Shown here in pieces: positions 50,708 to 59,194 of a DNA stretch of 64,000 nucleotides. The notes beneath the pieces were generated by a model. That model ran no database searches. It worked only from the letters and a program-made list of their open reading frames with translations, and was not told the DNA's origin. Position 1 is the first letter of the stretch. Every line of letters begins with the position of its first letter. The stretch is from Pseudomonas sp. G2-4 (GTDB lineage: Bacteria; Pseudomonadota; Gammaproteobacteria; Pseudomonadales; Pseudomonadaceae), in the NCBI RefSeq assembly GCF_030064125.1, contig NZ_CP125957.1, forward strand, positions 5,140,501-5,204,500, written 5' to 3'. The translations under genes and the position numbers were made by a program.

Positions 50708-51082
50708 TCAGGACGCTGCAGGACGGATCGCCGCAGCGCTGCGGGTTGGATAATGACCCAGGCTCTGCAATGTTTCGAGGCGGGCACGGGCGCGGAACGC
50801 GTATTCGCTGTTAGGGTACTGCGTGATGATGAACTGGTAGGTTTGCGCTGCATCGATGAACAGCTTCTGCCGCTCCAGACACTGGCCGCGCAGCATCGAG
50901 ACTTCCGGCTGCATGTAGCGGCGGGCCCGGCTGGCGCGGTCGACCTTCGACAGCTCGAGCATCACTTGCTCGCAATTGCCGCGGTCATAGGCCTTGTAGG
51001 CCAGGTTCATGTGGTGGTTCATCGACCAACGGGTGCAGCCCGTGACGCTCAGGGCCAGGGCAACAAAAAGCACGAATCGCAT
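50708..51082 (-). CDS. Outer-membrane lipoprotein with TPR repeats
   Basis: A 124-residue lipoprotein with lipobox VTGC (Cys16) and two TPR-like helices pairs (MNLAYKAYDRGNCEQVMLEL, then AAQTYQFIITQYPNSEYAFRA). Likely a scaffold on the inner face of the outer membrane; the partner is unknown. It is preceded by a family B REP pair. Confidence 0.85.
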   Translation of the reverse strand: MRFVLFVALALSVTGCTRWSMNHHMNLAYKAYDRGNCEQVMLELSKVDRASRARRYMQPEVSMLRGQCLERQKLFIDAAQTYQFIITQYPNSEYAFRARARLETLQSLGHYPTRSAAAIRPAAS

Positions 51083-51168
51083 GGGAGGTTCTCCTGTCTT
51101 GAGCTCTGTATCGACCTGGCTGGAAAAATCTTCAGCCTGAAAAACACTGCTGCGGCACGCACCTATCC

Positions 51169-51300
51169 TGTGGCGAGGGAGCTTGCTCCCGCTGGGCTGC
51201 GCAGCAGCCCCAAAACCTGGCCCGTCGGTCTATCAGGCAGCCCGAGTTCAACTTGCTTGGGGTCGCTTCGCAACCCAGCGGGAGCAAGCTCCCTCGCCAC
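51169..51300. repeat. REP family B, inverted pair
   Basis: GTGGCGAGGGAGCTTGCTCC and its complement ~85 bases apart in the 365-base gap between the divergent lipoprotein and pyruvate kinase genes. AT-rich pyk promoter sequence follows. Confidence 0.88.
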
Positions 51301-51447
51301 AAGAGCCTGTGCAAGGATTTAAAGAGGCGCAAAAATTTTCAAGAATGTTCATTTCGAAAAACAAACGAAAAAGTAGTGCATATGAACAATGACTACACCC
51401 AAAGAGCATAGTAGCCTTCGCTGGCGCTTGAACCTGAGGAGTCATGC

Positions 51448-52899
51448 ATGTCCGTCCGTCGCACCAAAATCGTCGCTACCCTTGGCCCGGCCAGTAATTC
51501 GCCGGAAGTTCTCGAACAGCTGATTCTGGCTGGCCTGGACGTTGCCCGCCTGAACTTTTCCCACGGCACCCCCGAAGAACACAAGGCGCGTGCCAAGCTG
51601 GTACGCGACCTCGCGGCCAAGCACGGCCGTTTCGTCGCCCTGCTGGGTGACCTGCAAGGCCCGAAGATCCGTATCGCCAAATTCGCCAACAAGCGCATTG
51701 AGCTGAAGATCGGTGACAAATTCACCTTCTCCACCAGCCATCCGCTGACCGAAGGCAACCAGCAGGTGGTGGGTATCGACTACCCGGACCTGGTCAAGGA
51801 CTGCGGCGTGGGCGACGAGCTGCTGCTCGACGACGGCCGCGTGGTGATGCGCGTCGATACCGCGACCGCCACCGAACTGAACTGCACCGTGACCATCGGC
51901 GGCCCGCTGTCGGACCACAAAGGCATCAACCGCCGCGGCGGCGGCCTGACGGCACCGGCCCTGACCGAAAAAGACAAGGCCGACATCAAGCTGGCCGCGG
52001 AAATGGAAGTCGACTACCTCGCCGTGTCCTTCCCCCGTGACGCCGCCGACATGGAATACGCCCGCCAACTGCGTGACGAATCCGGCGGTACGGCCTGGCT
52101 GGTGGCCAAGATCGAACGCGCCGAAGCGGTGGCCGACGACGAAACCCTCGACGGCCTGATCAAGGCGTCCGACGCCGTGATGGTGGCCCGTGGCGACCTG
52201 GGCGTGGAAATCGGCGACGCCGAGCTGGTGGGTATCCAGAAGAAGATCATCCTGCACGCACGCCGCCACAACAAAGCGGTGATCGTTGCAACCCAGATGA
52301 TGGAGTCGATGATCCAGAACCCGATGCCGACCCGCGCCGAAGTGTCCGACGTAGCCAACGCCGTGCTCGACTACACCGACGCCGTGATGCTCTCGGCCGA
52401 GAGCGCCGCCGGCCTCTACCCGCTCGAAGCGGTGCAAGCCATGGCGCGTATCTGCATCGGCGCGGAAAAGCACCCGACCAGCAAGACTTCCAGCCATCGC
52501 ATCGGCAAGACCTTCGAGCGTTGCGACGAAAGCATCGCCCTGGCGACGATGTACACCGCCAACCACTTCCCGGGTGTGAAGGCGATCATCGCCCTGACCG
52601 AAAGTGGCTACACGCCGCTGATCATGTCGCGCATCCGCTCCTCGGTGCCGATCTACGCGTTCTCCCCGCACCGTGGAACCCAGGCCCGGGCTGCCATGTT
52701 CCGTGGCGTCTACACCGTGCCGTTCGACCCAGCCGCCCTGCAACCGGGCGAAGTCAGCCAGGCGGCGGTGGATGAACTGGTCAAGCGTGGCGTGGTGCAA
52801 ACCGGTGATTGGGTCATCCTCACCAAGGGCGACAGCTACCACACCATCGGCGGCACCAACGGGATGAAAATCCTGCACGTTGGCGACCCCATGGTCTGA
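51448..52899 (+). CDS. pykA: Pyruvate kinase, type II (PykA)
   Basis: A 483-residue enzyme making ATP and pyruvate from phosphoenolpyruvate and ADP. It starts MSVRRTKIVATLGPAS. The catalytic region has RLNFSHG, GDLQGPKIRI, the LVAKIERAEAV lysine strand near residue 220 and the MVARGDLGVEIG motif. TQMMESMI follows near 290. Length and the ENRxx-less C-terminus match the PykA class. A strong bidirectional terminator follows. Confidence 0.95.
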   Translation: MSVRRTKIVATLGPASNSPEVLEQLILAGLDVARLNFSHGTPEEHKARAKLVRDLAAKHGRFVALLGDLQGPKIRIAKFANKRIELKIGDKFTFSTSHPLTEGNQQVVGIDYPDLVKDCGVGDELLLDDGRVVMRVDTATATELNCTVTIGGPLSDHKGINRRGGGLTAPALTEKDKADIKLAAEMEVDYLAVSFPRDAADMEYARQLRDESGGTAWLVAKIERAEAVADDETLDGLIKASDAVMVARGDLGVEIGDAELVGIQKKIILHARRHNKAVIVATQMMESMIQNPMPTRAEVSDVANAVLDYTDAVMLSAESAAGLYPLEAVQAMARICIGAEKHPTSKTSSHRIGKTFERCDESIALATMYTANHFPGVKAIIALTESGYTPLIMSRIRSSVPIYAFSPHRGTQARAAMFRGVYTVPFDPAALQPGEVSQAAVDELVKRGVVQTGDWVILTKGDSYHTIGGTNGMKILHVGDPMV

Positions 52900-52920
52900 G
52901 TGACCGGTTGCTCGAAAAGC

Positions 52921-52954
52921 AAAAAGCCCCGCCGTGTGAATGGCGGGGCTTTTT
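52921..52954 (+). terminator. Rho-independent terminator of pyk
   Basis: A 13-bp stem AAAAAGCCCCGCC / GGCGGGGCTTTTT with an 8-base loop, 21 bases after the pyk stop. Confidence 0.93.
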
Positions 52955-52989
52955 GGTTTCTGCATTCTGGGAATGCAGTGCCTGAACTG

Positions 52990-53092
52990 GCGCCTTCGCG
53001 AGCAAGCTCGCTCCCACACTGGACCGACGGCAGTCCGCGATTTTCCGGCCAACCCAAATCCCCTGTGGGAGCGAGCTTGCTCGCGATAGCGG
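52990..53092. repeat. REP family A, inverted pair (reverse...forward)
   Basis: Between the pyk terminator and the 3' end of the convergent reductase gene. Its forward copy abuts the reductase stop. Confidence 0.9.
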
Positions 53093-53096
53093 TGGG

Positions 53097-54044
53097 TCAG
53101 CTTGCGCTGCTCTCGCGGGGGAGAAAAACATCAGCCAGCAGTTGATTACGCGGCAGGCCGGCCAAGTACAAACGCTTGGCAAAGGCCTCTACCCGGTCGG
53201 GATGGCCGCAGAGCAAGGCTTGGGTTTGCCGGGAAACAAGCCGCAGTTGCGCCAGCGCGGCGGGCGCCTCGGCCGCGGTCAGCAGCTCGACGGTGAGGTT
53301 CTCGTGCTTGGCCGCCAGCGCCACCAGGGGTTTGGCCAAATAATGTCCCGTCGCATCATGGGCCACGTGAATAAGGCGAATAGTGCCCTGGTGGTGCTGG
53401 CGCAGGGCTTCGCGCAGCAGGCCGAACAATGGCGCCAGGCCGGTGCCAGCGGCGAGCAGCCAGAGGGGTTTGTCGTGCCAGTCGGGGTTGTAATGCAAGG
53501 CACCACCGCGCAGTTCGCCGAGGCGGATCGGATCGCCGCCTTTCAGTTTTCGAGCCGCATCGATGAAGCGGCCGGGTTCGCGGCAATCGAGGTGGAACTC
53601 CAGGAAACGGTCCTCCTCCGGCAAACTCGCCAGGGAATACGGCCGGGCCACGTCACCGGCCCACAGCACCAAATGCTGCCCGGCCTGGTAACGCAACGCC
53701 CGCTCAGGCGTCACTCGCAAGCGCAGCACATCGGCGCCCAGCCAATCCGCCGCCGTCACTTGGGCCGCCTGGCCGTCGCGCTGCGGGTCGAAGGTGTGGA
53801 TCTGCACATCCTCGACCACCTGGCATTGGCAGGCCAGCCGCCAGCCTTGATCGCGTTGCGTCGGGCTCAGGGCATCGGGCCGGCTGTCACGCACATCGCC
53901 GCCCACGCATTGCACCAGGCACGCATGGCAACTGCCGGCGCGACAACTATAGGGCACCGGCACCCCGGACTGATTCAACGCGTCCAGCAGGTTACTGCCC
54001 GCCGCTACCGTCCAGTGCCGACCGGCGACTGTCAGCTCAGGCAT
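53097..54044 (-). CDS. 2Fe-2S ferredoxin-NAD(P)H reductase
   Basis: A 315-residue reductase. The N-terminal plant-type 2Fe-2S ferredoxin has the C-x4-C-x2-C motif in SCRAGSCHACLV (residues ~33-44) and a later Cys in WRLACQCQV. It is followed by an FAD-binding barrel (RPYSLASLPEE) and an NAD domain (LLAAGTGLAPLFGLLREAL). I start at MPELTVAGRHW; this overlaps the end of the diguanylate cyclase gene by 8 bases, so they are translationally linked. The partner oxygenase, if any, is not here. Confidence 0.9.
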   Translation of the reverse strand: MPELTVAGRHWTVAAGSNLLDALNQSGVPVPYSCRAGSCHACLVQCVGGDVRDSRPDALSPTQRDQGWRLACQCQVVEDVQIHTFDPQRDGQAAQVTAADWLGADVLRLRVTPERALRYQAGQHLVLWAGDVARPYSLASLPEEDRFLEFHLDCREPGRFIDAARKLKGGDPIRLGELRGGALHYNPDWHDKPLWLLAAGTGLAPLFGLLREALRQHHQGTIRLIHVAHDATGHYLAKPLVALAAKHENLTVELLTAAEAPAALAQLRLVSRQTQALLCGHPDRVEAFAKRLYLAGLPRNQLLADVFLPRESSAS

Positions 54045-55158
54045 CGGCGTTCTCCCAGGCGGCGGCACAACGATTGCGGCCGTCTCGCTTGGCCCGGTAC
54101 AACGCCTGGTCGGCTCGTTGCAAGGCGTTGTCCAGGTCGTCCCCCATCTCCAACATGGTCAACCCCGCCGACAGACTGAGGGGCCCGACCCGCAGGCCGA
54201 CCAATTCGACTTCCGTAAACGCCAGCCGCAACCGCTCAGTGCAGGCCGTCAGCCGCGACGGGTCGCAGGCCGGTAGCAGCATGACGAATTCTTCGCCACC
54301 GTAACGGGCCAGCACATCGCCCTCGCGCAGGCAGGCCGTGGCAACGCCGGCAAACGCCTGGAGCACCTGATCGCCAGCGGCGTGCCCGTGCAGGTCGTTG
54401 ATGCGCTTGAAATGGTCGAGATCGATCAAGGCCAGGCCATGGGCGACGCCAGGCCTGAGGGTGTTGAGCTCACGGGAGGCCAGGCGCAGAAAGTGCCGGC
54501 GGTTGAACAGGCCCGTCAATTCGTCAGTGGCCACCAGGTCTTCGAGCTGGCGCATCATGCCGCGCAAGGTGTCCTGGTGGGCCTGCAGGGCAAACCGTCG
54601 CTGGCGCATGCGCTGGCGGGAGGTCTGGACGTAGCGGGCGTAAAACACTAGCCACACCAGCACGATAAACAGCACGCACACTTGCAACCCGGCCAGCGTG
54701 GGGTCAGGCAGTTGAAAGAAGTAGCCGTCCCACAGGGTAATACCGGTGAAGCTGATAAACACCAACGTCGCACAGCGCAAAAAGGCCCGTCGGGACAGGT
54801 GAAACAGCCCGAACAGCAGGATCAGCACATAGAACACCAGGAACACGCCCCGGGCCTGGTCCAGGTGCGCCATCATCCAGGTCTGCCAGCCGAGGCCGAT
54901 CAGCACCTGTATTTCCGTGAGGCTGGGGTCGGCGAAGCGCAGATTGCGGCCGGAGATAAACAGCGCGAACAGCCCTGCCTGGCACAGCACCACCAACACA
55001 CTGCCGATGATCACATCGCGCAAGGAATCGAGGTAATGACCACTGAAAAATGCCAGCCACAACAACACCAGTGCCAGCGCGTAAGTCGCGGCGGCCAAGG
55101 CGAAGCGTTTCAGCAAAAGACGTTGGATGGCGTTATGGGTCAATCGTTGACTCACCAT
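54037..55158 (-). CDS. sadC: Membrane diguanylate cyclase, SadC-like
   Basis: A 373-residue cyclase making cyclic di-GMP. About six N-terminal transmembrane helices (residues ~15-195), a short coiled coil, then a GGDEF domain with the active signature GGEEF (287-291). An intact allosteric I-site REGD (278-281) sits exactly five residues before it, so product inhibition is expected. The locus (next to fumarase, with a reductase and pyruvate kinase) matches P. aeruginosa sadC (PA4332), a promoter of surface attachment. I start at MVSQRLTHNAIQ; the gene symbol rests on gene order. Confidence 0.85.
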   Translation of the reverse strand: MVSQRLTHNAIQRLLLKRFALAAATYALALVLLWLAFFSGHYLDSLRDVIIGSVLVVLCQAGLFALFISGRNLRFADPSLTEIQVLIGLGWQTWMMAHLDQARGVFLVFYVLILLFGLFHLSRRAFLRCATLVFISFTGITLWDGYFFQLPDPTLAGLQVCVLFIVLVWLVFYARYVQTSRQRMRQRRFALQAHQDTLRGMMRQLEDLVATDELTGLFNRRHFLRLASRELNTLRPGVAHGLALIDLDHFKRINDLHGHAAGDQVLQAFAGVATACLREGDVLARYGGEEFVMLLPACDPSRLTACTERLRLAFTEVELVGLRVGPLSLSAGLTMLEMGDDLDNALQRADQALYRAKRDGRNRCAAAWENADA

Positions 55159-55316
55159 GGGAAAGGAAACTGACAGGAGGCGTCCTACGCTACAGGCCAG
55201 ACGCCACTTTAGTGGCGTGTAGGGCAAATGACCATTCAATTCTGGAGCAGAAAAATGGCGTCAAAGCAATGGCCCAAATTGACGCATTTGTTTGATGGCC
55301 CTGGCGAACGTTTACC

Positions 55317-55409
55317 TGTGGCGAGGGAGCTTGCTCCCGCTCGGTTGCGCAGCGACCGCAAAATCCTGGGGCCGCTACGCAGCCCAGCGGGATCAAGCTC
55401 CCTCGCCAC
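55317..55409. repeat. REP family B, inverted pair
   Basis: A pair (second copy has GATC for GAGC) in the 455-base gap between the divergent sadC-like and fumarase genes. Confidence 0.85.
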
Positions 55410-55440
55410 AAGATTCCATATCCACCTCGCCTTTGCGTTG

Positions 55441-55467
55441 TGATCGCGAGCAAGCTCGCTCCCACAG
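55441..55467 (-). repeat. REP family A, single copy
   Basis: A lone reverse copy (CGCGAGCAAGCTCGCTCCCA) right after the family B pair, just upstream of the fumarase promoter. This is the one gap where both families meet. Confidence 0.85.
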
Positions 55468-55535
55468 GGTGCCTGCCTGCGATATACTGCCGCGCCTTTT
55501 TAGCGTCGCGCCAGCATGCCCGGCGTGCCTTAAGA

Positions 55536-55575
55536 GGTGCCGTCCGTCGACCGATGCACCCAAACGGGCGGCACC
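55536..55575 (+). promoter_or_regulatory. Hairpin in the fumarase leader
   Basis: A 12-bp stem (GGTGCCGTCCGT / ACGGGCGGCACC, with one G-U pair) and a 16-base loop, 38 bases before the fumarase ATG. A -10-like TATACT lies at 55483-55488, so the hairpin should be in the mRNA leader. No T run follows, so it is not a terminator. Confidence 0.5.
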
Positions 55576-55613
55576 TTATTGAATGTTCCCGTCTTTAGAG
55601 AGGAGCGCGACTC

Positions 55614-57137
55614 ATGACCGTGATCAAGCAAGACGACCTGATTCAGAGCGTTGCCGACGCCCTGCAGTTCATTTCCTATTACCACCCCGTGGATTTCATC
55701 CAGGCGATGCACGAGGCCTACCTGCGCGAAGAATCGCCGGCGGCCCGCGACTCCATGGCGCAGATCCTGATCAACTCGCGCATGTGCGCCACCGGCCACC
55801 GGCCGATCTGCCAGGACACCGGCATCGTGACCGTGTTCGTGCGCGTGGGCATGGACGTGCGTTGGGATGGCGCGACCATGGGCCTGGACGACATGATCAA
55901 CGAGGGCGTGCGTCGCGCCTACAACCTGCCGGAAAACGTCCTGCGTGCGTCCATCCTCGCCGACCCGGCAGGCGCGCGGAAAAACACCAAGGACAACACC
56001 CCGGCGGTCATCCACTACTCCATCGTCCCGGGTAATACCGTGGAAGTGGACGTGGCGGCCAAGGGTGGCGGTTCCGAGAACAAGTCGAAGATGGCCATGC
56101 TCAACCCGTCCGACTCCATCGTCGACTGGGTGCTCAAGACCGTCCCGACCATGGGCGCCGGCTGGTGCCCACCGGGCATGCTGGGCATCGGCATCGGCGG
56201 CACCGCCGAGAAAGCCGCGGTCATGGCCAAGGAAGTGTTGATGGAATCCATCGACATCCACGAGCTCAAGGCCCGCGGCCCGCAGAACCGTATCGAAGAA
56301 ATGCGCCTGGAGCTGTTCGAGAAGGTCAACCAGCTGGGCATCGGCGCCCAGGGCCTGGGTGGCCTGACCACCGTGCTCGACGTGAAGATCATGGACTACC
56401 CGACCCACGCCGCCTCCCTGCCGGTGTGCATGATCCCCAACTGCGCCGCCACCCGTCACGCCCACTTCGTGCTCGACGGCAGCGGCCCGGCGTCGCTGGA
56501 AGCGCCACCGCTGGACGCCTACCCGGAAATCGTCTGGGAAGCTGGCCCATCGGCTCGCCGCGTCAACCTCGACACCCTGACCCCGGAAGACGTGCAGAGC
56601 TGGAAACCGGGCGAAACCGTGCTGCTCAACGGCAAGATGCTCACCGGTCGCGATGCGGCACACAAGCGCATGGTGGAAATGCTGAACAAGGGTGAAACCT
56701 TGCCGGTGGACCTCAAGGGTCGCTTCATCTACTACGTCGGCCCAGTCGACCCGGTAGGTGACGAAGTCGTCGGCCCGGCCGGCCCGACCACGGCCACGCG
56801 GATGGACAAGTTCACCCGCCAGATCCTCGAGCAGACCGGCCTGTTGGGCATGATCGGCAAATCCGAGCGCGGCCCGACCGCCATCGAAGCGATCAAGGAC
56901 AACAAGGCCGTCTACCTGATGGCCGTCGGCGGTGCCGCGTACCTGGTGGCTCAGGCGATCAAGAAATCCAAGGTCCTGGCGTTCGCCGAGCTGGGGATGG
57001 AAGCGATCTACGAGTTCGAGGTCAAGGACATGCCGGTGACCGTTGCGGTCGATAGCAAGGGCGAGTCGGTGCACATCACCGGCCCGGCCATCTGGCAGAA
57101 AAAGATCAGCGACAGCCTGGCGGTCGAAGTGCAGTAA
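55614..57137 (+). CDS. fumA: Fumarate hydratase, class I (iron-sulfur)
   Basis: A 507-residue [4Fe-4S] fumarase interconverting fumarate and malate in the TCA cycle. The N-terminal alpha domain has CATGHRPICQDTGIVTVF (residues ~57-74), with further cluster cysteines near WCPPGMLGIGIGG and IPNCAATRH. The C-terminal beta domain includes GRDAAHKRM near 347. AGAGAGGAG lies upstream of the ATG. The gene is strongly codon-biased, as for an abundant enzyme. Confidence 0.95.
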   Translation: MTVIKQDDLIQSVADALQFISYYHPVDFIQAMHEAYLREESPAARDSMAQILINSRMCATGHRPICQDTGIVTVFVRVGMDVRWDGATMGLDDMINEGVRRAYNLPENVLRASILADPAGARKNTKDNTPAVIHYSIVPGNTVEVDVAAKGGGSENKSKMAMLNPSDSIVDWVLKTVPTMGAGWCPPGMLGIGIGGTAEKAAVMAKEVLMESIDIHELKARGPQNRIEEMRLELFEKVNQLGIGAQGLGGLTTVLDVKIMDYPTHAASLPVCMIPNCAATRHAHFVLDGSGPASLEAPPLDAYPEIVWEAGPSARRVNLDTLTPEDVQSWKPGETVLLNGKMLTGRDAAHKRMVEMLNKGETLPVDLKGRFIYYVGPVDPVGDEVVGPAGPTTATRMDKFTRQILEQTGLLGMIGKSERGPTAIEAIKDNKAVYLMAVGGAAYLVAQAIKKSKVLAFAELGMEAIYEFEVKDMPVTVAVDSKGESVHITGPAIWQKKISDSLAVEVQ

Positions 57138-57159
57138 CAGGCACTTTGGTGTCATGACC

Positions 57160-57195
57160 AAGGCCGGTGGGCGACAAGCTCACCGGCCTTTTTTT
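57160..57195 (+). terminator. Rho-independent terminator of fumarase
   Basis: Stem AAGGCCGGTG / CACCGGCCTT, then eight Ts. Confidence 0.93.
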
Positions 57196-57256
57196 GTGCG
57201 TTTAGCAAACCCTGTCCTCTCAAGGTTTATACCCATCATTCAGGTAACCTGAGCCT

Positions 57257-57360
57257 CCGCCATCGCGAGCAAGCTCGCTCCCACACGGGGTCTCAGGTGA
57301 CCACAACACCTCAATCCACCACCCATCCCCTGTGGGAGCGAGCTTGCTCGCGATGGCGGT
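57257..57360. repeat. REP family A, inverted pair (reverse...forward)
   Basis: Between the fumarase terminator and the sensor-kinase gene. The forward copy is close enough to the kinase start that a false N-terminal extension reads through it. Confidence 0.9.
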
Positions 57361-57427
57361 GGTGCAGACTCCAAGACGTTCCACCATGCTATCGTGCCCG
57401 CCCGACTTTCCACTGGTTTACGCCAGC

Positions 57428-59194
57428 ATGCTGCCAACTACCCGTACCTTGCGCCTGTCGTTGTACACCCTGCTGATCCTCACCGGAGCGGCCGTAGCCG
57501 CCACCCTGGCCATGCGTCACGCCGAACGCCAGGCCTTGGAGGAAGACGCCAGCCGGGCAAGCCAGCAGCTGGCGCTGTACGCCAACTCGTTGCACACCCT
57601 GATCGAGCGCTACCGCGCCCTGCCCGCCGTACTGGCGCTGGACCCGGAGTTGCGCTCGGCCCTCACGGGCCCGGTCAGCGCGGCGCAGCAGGACGCGCTG
57701 AACCGCAAACTGGAACAGATCAACGGTGCTGCGCAATCGTCCACCTTGGAACTGCTCGACCACAGCGGCCTGGCAGTGGCGGCCAGCAACTGGCGGCTGC
57801 CCAGCAGTTATGTCGGGCACAACTATGGCTTTCGCCCCTATTTCCTCCAGACCCGCACCCAGGGCACCGGACGGTTTTATGCGGTGGGCGTGACCAGCGG
57901 TATTCCGGGGTACTTCCTCTCCAGTGCAGTGACCGGCGACAACGGTGAGTTCCTCGGCGCGATGGTGGTGAAGCTGGAGTTTCCCGAGCTTGAACGCGAA
58001 TGGCGCCAGGGCAGCGACACCCTGCTGGTCAGCGATGCCAAGGGGATTATCTTCATCGCCAACCGACCCGGCTGGCGTTACCGGCACCTGCAGCCCTTGG
58101 CCGACAGCGACCGCGCCGAACTCAAGGCCACCCGCCAATACGACAAGCAACCGCTGCAACCCCTGGCCTTTGAGCCCCTGCGACACTTTGACGACAACAG
58201 TCGCCTGGTCCAGGTCGAAGCACCCGATGGCCCGGCGGACTACCTGTGGGAATCCTTGCCGTTGACCGCCGAAGGCTGGACGCTGCATTTGCTGCGCCGC
58301 CCGCAGATCGCATTCGAAGACCGCCGCAATGCCGGGCTCGCCGCCGCCGGCTTGTGGTTGGCGCTGGTGTTCCTGCTGTTGTTTCTCAACCAGCGCTGGC
58401 GCCTGGCAAAACTGCGCCAGCGCAGCCGCGAAGAGCTTGAACGCTTGGTGGAAGAGCGCACCCGGGATCTGCGCACGGCCCAGGACGGATTGGTGCAATC
58501 GGCCAAGCTGGCGGCTTTGGGGCAGATGTCGGCGGCCCTGGCCCATGAAATCAACCAGCCGCTGACCGCCCAGCGCATGCAACTGGCAACCTTGCGTCTG
58601 CTGTTGGATCACGGCCGGGTCGACGATGCCTACAAGGCCCTCAAGCCGGTAGACGAGATGCTGACCCGCATGGCTGCCCTCACCGGCCACCTGAAAACCT
58701 TCGCCCGCAAAAGCCCCAGCGGCCTGCGCGAACGCCTGGACCTGGCGACGGTGGTCGACCAGGCGCTGCAACTGCTGGACACGCGCCTGCGGGACGAGCA
58801 GGTCAGCACTGTGCTGCACCTGACCCGCCCGGCGTGGGTACGTGGCGATGCGATCCGCCTCGAACAGGTGTTGATCAACCTGCTGCGCAACGCCCTCGAC
58901 GCCATGGCCGAGCAACCCCTCAAACGCCTGGAAGTGCGCCTGGAAGCGGATGACCAATTGTGGCGCCTGACCGTCAGTGACAGCGGTACCGGCATCGCGG
59001 AAGAACACCTAGCCCAGGTGTTCGACCCCTTCTTCACCACCAAGGCAGTGGGCGACGGCCTGGGCTTGGGACTGGCGGTTTCGTTTGCGATCATTCATGA
59101 ATCCGGCGGGCGACTGACGGCGGACAACCATGAGAATGGCGCGGTGTTCTGCGTGACCTTGCCCATCGACCAGGAGGCGCAACTGCATGCTTAG
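57428..59194 (+). CDS. mifS: C4-dicarboxylate-type sensor kinase, MifS/DctB-like
   Basis: A 588-residue kinase. It has a helix at ~8-29, a double-PAS-like periplasmic sensor (~35-300, with YGFRPYFLQTRTQGTGRFYA, typical of DctB), a second helix at ~300-320, a coiled coil and the phosphoacceptor ALAHEINQPLTAQ (His373). The ATPase domain has NLLRNALDAM and GLGLGLAVS. Length matches what I recall for P. aeruginosa MifS, which with MifR controls alpha-ketoglutarate use. I start at MLPTTRTLRLSLY; an ATG at 57386 is an alternative. It overlaps the regulator gene by 8 bases. Confidence 0.9.
   Translation: MLPTTRTLRLSLYTLLILTGAAVAATLAMRHAERQALEEDASRASQQLALYANSLHTLIERYRALPAVLALDPELRSALTGPVSAAQQDALNRKLEQINGAAQSSTLELLDHSGLAVAASNWRLPSSYVGHNYGFRPYFLQTRTQGTGRFYAVGVTSGIPGYFLSSAVTGDNGEFLGAMVVKLEFPELEREWRQGSDTLLVSDAKGIIFIANRPGWRYRHLQPLADSDRAELKATRQYDKQPLQPLAFEPLRHFDDNSRLVQVEAPDGPADYLWESLPLTAEGWTLHLLRRPQIAFEDRRNAGLAAAGLWLALVFLLLFLNQRWRLAKLRQRSREELERLVEERTRDLRTAQDGLVQSAKLAALGQMSAALAHEINQPLTAQRMQLATLRLLLDHGRVDDAYKALKPVDEMLTRMAALTGHLKTFARKSPSGLRERLDLATVVDQALQLLDTRLRDEQVSTVLHLTRPAWVRGDAIRLEQVLINLLRNALDAMAEQPLKRLEVRLEADDQLWRLTVSDSGTGIAEEHLAQVFDPFFTTKAVGDGLGLGLAVSFAIIHESGGRLTADNHENGAVFCVTLPIDQEAQLHA

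Noticed and set aside
51320..51440. HexR-type operator before pyruvate kinase
   Set aside because: I see short dyads such as TTTCG...CGAAA but not the TTGT-N7/8-ACAA form.
51442..53052. A 536-codon minus-strand frame opposite pyruvate kinase, and similar ones opposite fumarase (55530-57161) and the sensor kinase (57389-59008)
   Set aside because: His/Val/Gly/Asp-rich translations typical of antisense frames; each crosses a real terminator or REP.
57332..57427. N-terminal extension of the sensor kinase (and likewise of ruvC, sbcB and the flavin reductase)
   Set aside because: The extra residues (GASLLAM, RASSLPQ and similar) are translated REP sequence.
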